DNA of 64,000 bases from Macrobrachium rosenbergii (taxonomy: Eukaryota > Arthropoda > Malacostraca > Decapoda > Palaemonidae): NCBI RefSeq assembly GCF_040412425.1, contig NC_089781.1, positions 54,519,813-54,583,812 of the forward strand, in the 5' to 3' direction. Of this stretch, positions 56,701 through 64,000 are shown piece after piece. Position 1 is the first letter of the stretch. The number at the start of each line of letters is the position of its first letter. The notes under the pieces were generated by a model. It saw nothing but the letters and a program-made list of their open reading frames with translations. It had not been told where the DNA came from and made no database searches. Position numbers and translations under genes: made by a program.

Positions 56701-59417
56701 CTTCACAGGTGAAATTGCTTGGATTGATATGGAATAGAATGGAAGATACTATTCATACTCCAAAATTGAGGTTGGATAATACTGCTAGGACTAAGAGGCA
56801 AATTCTGAAGTCCATTGCTTCTAACTATGATGTGTTTAATATTAATGGACCACTCCTCAACAGATCCCGTCTTTTTATGCAGACCTTACAACTGGATAAG
56901 GAATTAGACTGGGATACAATTATAGACAATGAAGCACAAAGGAGTGGACCAACATTTGTAATCAGATTAATGTGGTTCCAGAAATTCCTGTAGCTCGTTG
57001 CGTTGGCAAGCGTACAGACATCTATAAGATTATTGCTTTTACTGATAGTTCTAAGTCTATATATGGTACTGTCCTCTATCTTGTTAATGTTTCAGATAAT
57101 AAGGTTAGCTTTCTGTTAGCAAAAAATAGACTTGTAAACAAGCAGCTACTTTCTAAATGTATTCCTAGTTTGGAGTTTCAAGCTATTACATTGGGAGTGG
57201 AAGTCTTGATGGATTGTTACAGAGAGTTGGCAGGTCCTAATTGTGTGCAACCTATCGATATAACTGATTTAGAACTTTATACTGATAGTATGGTATGTTT
57301 AAACTGGCTTAATTCATATGTTAACAAACTTGACAAGATGAAGAATTTGGGGTGTTTTTGTTGAACAGATTGAATCATGTTAGCAGATTATGTGAAACTC
57401 ATCCTGTTGTCTTCAAGTTTTGTGATGGTGCATTTAACCCAGCAGACTGTACAAGTCGACCTATTTCCTATAAGCAATTATTGAAAACAGATTTTTTGAA
57501 AGGGCCTAAATTTGCAGTCGATCAGAGTTTTGCTGGGTTCCATTCTTTAAATGTTCGAATTCCAAATCCTTTGATTGCTCAGGATGAAAGTGAGAAGCCT
57601 GAAGTCTCTGGTTTTTATGGTGTTTCAGTTGCTAAGCAATTTCCTGAGGTACCTGAACATTTGTTTCCTTTGGATTTATTTTCAGAGTATTGGAGTCTTG
57701 TTTCTGTACAGCATTGCATATTGAGATTTGTTAATAATCTCAAAAGAATACTGAAGAATAAGGATCCTTCTAAGTTTGGTAATCTTGAGGTCTATGACTC
57801 AAATACTTTGTATACTAGAGCACATAATTTATTGTTGTTGCGTGATCAACAGTCCCATTTCCCTGAGGTTTTTGAGTATTTCAATTGTAAGTCTAAGAAG
57901 TTGAAGAATTTACCTAATATTATAGGTCAACTAAATGTATTTCAGGATTCAAGTGGACTGTTGAGAGTTAAAAGTAAATTCACTAGATGGAAATATAGAG
58001 CAAATAAATATCATGCCCCTATCCTCTTGGCTAAAGATAGTTTATTAACTAAAGCTATTATAATGGAATTGCATAAGGATACTTACCATTCCGGTGTCTA
58101 TCCACTGTTGTCTGAGCTAAGAAAGCAATTCTATGTTCCTCATTACTTCTCTGTGGTCAAGAAACTTTTAAGGAAGTGTATACACTGTAGACGATTCAAT
58201 CGAGATGTAGTTAAGTTGAATCAGAGTCCATATAGGGACTTTAGGTTGAATCCTTCCAACATTCCCTTTCGGTATGTGTTTATTGATCATACTGGTCCCT
58301 TTTGGGTACATTGGAATGGTAGAAGAAGAAAAGATTGGTTGTTATGTTTTTCATGCTTGTGGAGTAGGGGTATCAATTTGCATGTTTGTATGGACCTATC
58401 TGTTGCATCATTTTTGAGAGCTATGCAATTGCATGTTCACGAATTTGGAATTCCTGAGAAATGTTTCTCTGATAAAGGTAGTCAAGTTATTAGTGGATCC
58501 AAAATTATTAAAGAACTTTTGAATGACCCTCAGTCTGTCTCTTATTTGCAGGACAATGGAATTCAGACTTTGGAATTCCAGCAATATTTTAAAGGTTGTA
58601 ATAAGTTGGGTTCTTTAGTGGAAAGTTGTGTCAAGCTGGTCAAAAGACTTATTTTTGGCAGCATAAGAAATAATGTTTTAGACTACTTGGATTTTGGGTT
58701 CTTGATTAGTGAAGTTAAGCATCTAGTCAATAGGCGACCTGTCGCATTTCGGAATGGATTAAGGGATGGTTCTGTTGATGAGGTTATTCCTGCTCCCATC
58801 ACTCCTGAAATTTTATTTCATGGATATGAACTTGCCTCTCTTAATTTGATACCTGATCTGCAACCAGTGCCTCATGATGATACTCTCTGGGAATCTAATC
58901 CCACTAATCTTGTTAAGGATGGTTTTAGGAAACTTAGGAAATCAGGGAAAAGTTGTTGAAGCTTTATAATGAAGAGTTTCTTGCTCAATTAGTCCATCAA
59001 GCAACGGATAATAAATCTAGATATCGTCCTGTCTCTCATAAGAGTTTGCAAATTGGTGATATTGTCTTGATAAAGGAACCTTATCAGAAGCGTTCCAATT
59101 ATCCAATGGGAAAGGTTCTGGAAGTCCAGATTAACAATATGCAAGAGGTCACAGGAGCCACTGTAATTAAGGGCAATAGAGCTGTTGTCCAAATGCATGC
59201 TGAAAGCTTAATTCCTTTACTTAGTGTAGATGAATATGATTCTCAGACAGATTCCAGTAATGTTGAGATGCCTGATATGTCTGCAGTACTGGCGAAGTTT
59301 GGCATACACTCTGACAATGATTCAGTGAGTAGGGAGAATGTAAATAGGAAAACTCGCAGAGCTGCTGTCAGGGCTAAAAAACTGATTAAAGACGGGTATG
59401 TAGAAGGCCTCGTCTAG
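53778..59417 (+). pseudogene. BEL/Pao Gag-Pol polyprotein, unit 2 (stop and frameshifts)
   Basis: Same domain order and start (ATG at 53778) as unit 1. Breaks: an in-frame TAG at 54015-54017 where unit 1 has a Tyr codon, and single-base losses at ~56941 (GGG to GG), ~57350 (five G to four) and ~58943 (AA to A). The region broken in unit 1 (50226) is intact here. Between about 54015 and 54870 it differs from unit 1 at a dozen or more substitutions, several changing residues, including CKNC to CKNS in the zinc module. The following ~4.5 kb appears free of substitutions. The RT box is YMDN as in unit 1. Confidence 0.93.
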
Positions 59418-59480
59418 TTTGTAAATGTTTGTAAATATATTTTTGCATAAATGTAGATTTCTTGTTTGTTTACTTGTTTT

Positions 59481-59510
59481 ATTCAACTTTTTCTCCGGAA
59501 AAAGTTGAAT
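59481..59510 (+). other. Perfect hairpin before the polypurine run, BEL unit 2
   Basis: The same 12-bp stem and CTCCGG loop as in unit 1. The purine run that follows reads GTGGGAG instead of AATGGGAG. Confidence 0.85.
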
Positions 59511-59523
59511 GGCTTTGTGGGAG

Positions 59524-61000
59524 TGTTGAGAAAAATCCGCTTTATAAGGAATTATTTATTTTTCTAAGCGGATTTGTCTTATATTTTTCATTGTCTCTTT
59601 CTTTCTAAAATAGAATTTAATAATGTTTACTTTTTGTATTATAATACGTTTAATTCCTTCGTTGCTTGTGTAGTTTGGATATTTATTCGATGGTTTATTT
59701 GATTTTTGTCAGGAAAGAAGGTTTTTCAGTTTAATCATTTACAATTCTATTGAAGATAACTATCTTTAAAGCACCAAACTACACTGGGCAACAATCCTTA
59801 TTGTTTGAGTTGTTAAAACATTACTGCCGCGAAGACTTCTTCCCGTAGCTTTGAAGGGAACCGTCGAGGCGGTGAAAAGTCAGTCAGCCCATTACCTCTC
59901 AGCTGTCCGTGTGTTTGCTCCTGCCTGTCTCGCAAAAATGACCGGCTAAAAAATCACCGTGCCGCATAGGATATTGGGGGAGGATGCCCCAGTGGGGGAT
60001 AAATAGTGGTGCCCTCCTACCATCTTAATATTAGTGACCAGCTAACATCTAACCGAAGGATTACGCCCCTAAGGATAAATTCAGGGATATGGAAGGTCCT
60101 CTTGAAGATCCATCTTCGGACCCAATCATCGTGTCTGAGAAATAAACAACTTCGGAATTGTTGGTGATAACATCCTTCAAACAGTGGGCGCAAAGGACGT
60201 ATTCTCATGGAGGTGAGTTGCCCACAATTGTTGGTGCTAATTTGGGTAATTTTCGTGGGAATAATTCATGCCAAGCATGAATCCTATAGTTACGTGGGAA
60301 ATCCTAATTAAATTTTAACTATAACTTGGCTAAATTAAACTTTTATCCTGCTCAAATTTCAAATATTTCCATATGTGAATGTGTATGAGTGCTTGGGTTA
60401 AGACTGTATGTTTTTCTTCGTTAAAGTTATTAAGGCTGGTATATATAATTCTTTGTATTGTGTTAGTACATGGCTGTATTTATGCCGCCAGGCCTGATCA
60501 ACCTGACGTAGTTTTCTTGCTGCCATTGTTTGGCTGGCTTACAATTAATAGGCTAGCTGGGTGTTGTATAACAGAATGAAGTTACTAGTTCGTAGGTTTT
60601 ACCAGCTTATTCATAAAACTGGTAATTATTTTGAAGGTTTCCAGATTTCCATAAATCTTAGGGTTTGCCAGTTTTTCATAAAATTGGTATTGCTTATTAT
60701 TATGAACCAGCACTTGTCTTTAATTAGCGATAGTCTTTAATTACCTAGAAGCACTAGTACTTTTTATTGGGAAATATTTTTTTTGACACTGAGCTAGTTT
60801 ATTGATAGTATTTTTACTCTCGTCTTTACAGACTATTCCATCTTGGAAGACCTAGTCTGGGTAGCACCAGCACCTGGTACCAGTTGGTTAGGGGCAACTA
60901 CACTCAGGCAATTACTACACGAAGCAGTGACCCTAATATTGTTAATGTTCATTTCAATAATTTAATTGAATTTTTAAAGTGATTTGATTTCTACCTTAAA
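59524..61000 (+). repeat. BEL LTR3, cut by the assembly gap
   Basis: Starts TGTTGAGAAAAATCCGC and follows LTR2 almost exactly (one difference seen: CACCTGGTACC for CACCGGTACC near 60872). It ends at the gap at the point equivalent to 53367 of LTR2, so about 50 bp of LTR is missing. Whether the array continues with more units beyond the gap cannot be told. Confidence 0.92.
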
Positions 61001-61500
61001 NNNNNNNNNNNNNNNNNNNNNNNNNNNNNNNNNNNNNNNNNNNNNNNNNNNNNNNNNNNNNNNNNNNNNNNNNNNNNNNNNNNNNNNNNNNNNNNNNNNN
61101 NNNNNNNNNNNNNNNNNNNNNNNNNNNNNNNNNNNNNNNNNNNNNNNNNNNNNNNNNNNNNNNNNNNNNNNNNNNNNNNNNNNNNNNNNNNNNNNNNNNN
61201 NNNNNNNNNNNNNNNNNNNNNNNNNNNNNNNNNNNNNNNNNNNNNNNNNNNNNNNNNNNNNNNNNNNNNNNNNNNNNNNNNNNNNNNNNNNNNNNNNNNN
61301 NNNNNNNNNNNNNNNNNNNNNNNNNNNNNNNNNNNNNNNNNNNNNNNNNNNNNNNNNNNNNNNNNNNNNNNNNNNNNNNNNNNNNNNNNNNNNNNNNNNN
61401 NNNNNNNNNNNNNNNNNNNNNNNNNNNNNNNNNNNNNNNNNNNNNNNNNNNNNNNNNNNNNNNNNNNNNNNNNNNNNNNNNNNNNNNNNNNNNNNNNNNN
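61001..61500. other. Assembly gap (500 N)
   Basis: Exactly 500 undetermined bases, beginning within the last BEL LTR. Confidence 0.98.
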
Positions 61501-61640
61501 CACTTCAATAACACTGACCTCTTCCTTTCTCGAGTGTCTGATTCATAACTGTAAAACCATGTGTCTCACGCTTATGATAGTCTCAGTAATAGTTTCTATA
61601 ATAATCTCTCTGTGTTCCTACTATACTTCTCTCTCTCTGT

Positions 61641-61643
<3 letters not shown>
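61501..61643. other. Short unassigned stretch after the gap
   Basis: No gene and no BEL sequence, so the element or array must end inside the gap or have been lost at the join. It becomes CT-rich before the TA repeat. Confidence 0.6.

Positions 61644-61706
<63 letters not shown>
61644..61706. repeat. (TA)n microsatellite
   Basis: About 63 bases of alternating TA. It abuts the 3' end of the Penelope-like element on -. Confidence 0.97.
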
Positions 61707-61709
<3 letters not shown>

Positions 61710-63799
61710 GAATGTCTTTCCCTGTAATACTACAGTGTAATATGAAAATAAGAAAGGCCATAAAACACTATTTAAACGTTGAAACCATATATTTCAGGCA
61801 CTTGTTTTGTGCCCCTTTCACTCAGCTAGAATATGGACAGGTGGGGAAGTTTTACAATGGTATATATGCTAAACATGAAGGTGTGGCCTTGGGCCTCGAT
61901 GTTAAGAGGTGGCGTTTCTTAAGAAGGAGGAGATTGACCAAATTCCTAGTGGTTTTTGGCCTCATTAGCTCCGTTTGGCGATGGATCTGGGTCGCGTTTC
62001 TTGGGTCATCTTCTTCAAAGGGGTTTTGAGAGATTAAGGTGTCAATGGCGTCCGATTTCAATGTCCTCCTGACAGGTTCATATTGTTGGTTTGATTGATG
62101 ATAGCAGATTCCAGCATCTTTCTTTTGTACGGACAGCTACTCTGAAAACCAACTCCGCCTCCAGTTAATGACATGCCCTGTATTTCTAATATGTGAAAAT
62201 TCCCTGAACTCTCGAAGCGTAACGTACTGATCTTTTGTGCTCTGTTATTCTTTGCGAGAGCGATCTACCTGTCTCGCCTACATAGATGTCATGACAATTA
62301 CTACGGTATCTTGTAAACTCCGGCTTCTTCCCTTTTGTTATTTAAGTATACGTTAACGGCGAACTCCCCGATGGATTTGGGATAATGGAAAATGAAAGGA
62401 TTATTGAACTGAGTTGCTCGGTATTGCCTTTTTGGATGTTTTCATCGTATGGAAGCTTTATTTTGTTGTTGAAATCTATTTGTCTGTTGTGAGTGGGACC
62501 TCTTGGTATATTTTATTTGCTTTATTAATAGCCCTCTCTCGATAATGTGTGGTGGATAGAGCAGTTGCGTTAGGTGTTGGCGGATCGTGTTAAATTCTTG
62601 ATCCAGGTACTCATTTGAACATATCCTAAGTCCTCTGAGGAACAGGTTGCACCCCACCATGAATTTTCACGGAGACGTCGTGGTAAGCTTAAGAAATGAA
62701 TGTAGGAGACAGCGAAGGTGGGTTTTCTATATACTGTAAATGCATACCTGTTCTGTTTCTTATGATCAGTACATCTAGGAACGGCAGTTTTCCGTCCTTT
62801 TTCCCATTCTGTTTTAAATTTTATGGTCGGAACTAGCGAATTTAGCTTATTAAAAAATTCATTAAAGTCCCCGAGCTATTGTCCCAGAAAAAAGATATCA
62901 TCTACGTATCTAAGATCATAGTGGGGTTTGATAGACGACAAAAGTTCTGTTTCAAATATTCCATGTACAAGTTTGCTAGAAGGGGTGATAGGGACTTCAT
63001 GCTACAGCCAAATTTTTGTTTGTAAAATTACCATTGAAAAAAACACGTTGTTAGTTACACAGAGGTTGATAAGTTTTAAAGTTTTATCTATGCAAGAGGA
63101 AAATGGTCTTCATATGGTTGTAACTTCCTCTCTAAGAAAACAACACGTGGCAATTACTTTAGAAATAATGAATCCCGTCTAGACTGAGCAGTTTGATGTT
63201 GTTTGAACAGGATGTTTTCCTAACTCCCAAATTTTTTGTATGCGGTCTTCATGTTTTGACGTGGGAGGATGAGAAGGTTCCTAGAAAGGGTGATAACAAG
63301 TCTCGGCCATTTTGATAATTTGTTGAAATGAAAGAGCCTGCTAGATATTATGGGGCCAAAGGAATCCCATCTTTATGTGTTTTCGGGAGGCCGTAAAAAT
63401 AGGGGAGAGAGGGGTTGATTACCTTGAATGTCTCTAGTAATTCTATGTCTTTTTATTGCCCCCAGGGTTCTAACTGATTTACATTAAACTGAGCAGCAAT
63501 ATTTGCTGTGATCTTTCGTTAATTTGTCAGCTCGCATCGTTTAGAAGTTCTGAATCCTTTATTGATGTTGTCTCTTGTCTAACAGAACCTTTTCCTCCTT
63601 TTTCAGATTTTGTGATGATGATATCCCCCTTTTTCTTAAGCTTAACTAATGATTTGGTTTTCGGAGACTGTTGTTTTTTTTGCTCAGACATTGAGTAAAA
63701 TGCCTTTTTGGAGATTAAAAGACTTCAATCTTGGCCTTCCCATAGTTGTTTTTGCAAAACCCTTATCAAAACAATCTTGGAAATTCATTACTCTCCTGG
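61707..63799 (-). pseudogene. Penelope-like element: RT plus GIY-YIG endonuclease, broken
   Basis: On - the order is: 'GDIIITKSEKGGKGS' (~63600-63645), the N-terminal block of Penelope RTs; 'YFYGLPKTHK' (63371-63400), a hallmark; 'RYVDDIFF' (62892-62911), the catalytic palm; 'AFTVYRKPTFAVSYIHF' (62695-62745); and 'LFLRGLRICSNEYLDQEF' (~62580-62655), the linker. A GIY-YIG endonuclease follows with 'GVYKI' (~62310), 'HDIYVGETGRS' (62266-62294), 'RITEHKRSVRY' (~62230) and 'KMLESAII' (~62110), whose Glu is the catalytic metal ligand. RT plus GIY-YIG in this order defines canonical Penelope-like retroelements. Numerous frame breaks make it inactive. The 3' region from 62040 to the TA repeat is non-coding. 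Confidence 0.85.
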
Positions 63800-63801
63800 G
63801 A

Positions 63802-64000
63802 CCAGAGTAATCTTAATTTCTAGTTGCTTTTGATAAACATTTTGCAAAAACAACTATGACAAGAAAGAGGCATAGTCCTCAAAGGCATTTTGCTAAATGT
63901 CTTGGAGCAAAAACAACAAAAAAATTCGCTCCCGAAAAGATTCCAAAATGCATTAGTTAGCTTAAGAAAAAGGGGATATCATCATCACAAAATCTGACAA
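63802..64000 (+). mobile_element. Start of a second, inverted Penelope-like copy
   Basis: 63802-64000 is an imperfect reverse complement of 63601-63799, centred on CTCCTGGGACCAGAG (~63800). Shared stretches include CATAGTTGTTTTTGCAAAA, ATGCCTTT and the block around GATGATGATATCCCC. At the right edge the plus strand encodes 'LKKKGDIIITKSD', the same RT N-terminal block as the minus copy. The two copies are therefore head to head, and the plus copy continues past the window. Confidence 0.8.

Larger units (their letters stand above)
44276..61000 (+). mobile_element. Tandem array of two BEL/Pao retrotransposons sharing the middle LTR
   Basis: The structure is LTR1 (44276-45783), gag-pol 1 (46141-51785), LTR2 (51893-53420), gag-pol 2 (53778-59417) and LTR3 (59524-61000, cut by the gap). 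The unit length is 7,631 bp from LTR2 start to LTR3 start. Each unit has a primer-binding site right after the LTR and a hairpin plus polypurine run right before the next LTR. The copies are almost identical. Sharing of the middle LTR means this is not two independent insertions; unequal recombination between LTRs, or an assembly duplication, is the likely origin. Confidence 0.93.

Noticed and set aside
61740..61830. Possible hammerhead ribozyme in the Penelope-like 3' region, as known for that group (hairpin GGCAC...GTGCC and CTGAGTGAAA on -).
   Set aside because: The conserved CUGANGA and GAAA core with three correctly placed stems could not be assembled from the sequence by eye; a covariance-model search would be needed.

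Overview
The window looks like repeat-rich, AT-leaning nuclear DNA from an arthropod, most likely a decapod crustacean. The reasons are a tRNA-derived SINE whose sequence I recall as abundant in decapods, BEL/Pao, Ty3/Gypsy and Penelope-like retroelements, a P-superfamily DNA transposon, and introns with metazoan splice sites. I see no prokaryotic features, rRNA, tRNA gene or CRISPR array. No ordinary host gene is complete here; at most one possible host exon fragment is present. Two gaps of exactly 500 N (9021-9520 and 61001-61500) show that this is a scaffold, and several indels look like uncorrected sequencing errors.

Layout. 1-17898: an array of a ~48-bp satellite that runs one way up to the first gap and the opposite way after it. 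The two arms (about 808-9020 and 9521-17898) mirror each other unit by unit, so this is a giant palindrome or an assembly artefact. 17899-19494: a 5'-truncated, broken baculovirus-F/errantivirus-type envelope gene on +. 20723-20980: a 58-bp tandem repeat. 21073-27676: a decayed env-bearing Gypsy element on -, with gag, protease, RT/RNase H, integrase and env all recognisable. 27823-31240: a non-LTR retrotransposon on -, with endonuclease and RT. 31241-33250: non-coding DNA with a CT microsatellite and a cysteine-rich exon-like fragment.

33250-42500: a second Gypsy element on +, opened up by two nested insertions. A 3,612-bp P-type transposon (31-bp perfect inverted ends, 8-bp target duplication, THAP-type transposase) sits inside the RT, and a 1,197-bp solo-LTR-like insertion (5-bp duplication) sits between RT and RNase H. 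43598-43956: a tRNA-derived SINE on -, with an 11-bp target duplication.

44276-61000: two BEL/Pao elements in head-to-tail tandem sharing the middle LTR (LTR-gag/pol-LTR-gag/pol-LTR, repeat unit about 7.63 kb). They are nearly identical except for a short divergent patch in gag, and the third LTR runs into the second gap. 61644-64000: a TA microsatellite, then a Penelope-like element on - (RT plus GIY-YIG endonuclease). At its 5' end it meets an inverted second copy that runs off the right edge.

The genes do not form a host pathway. Each belongs to a mobile element, and the interest lies in how the elements are nested, tandemly arrayed and mirrored. The BEL/Pao pair is the youngest material: its long frames are broken only by one nonsense codon and a few single-base, mostly homopolymer, indels.
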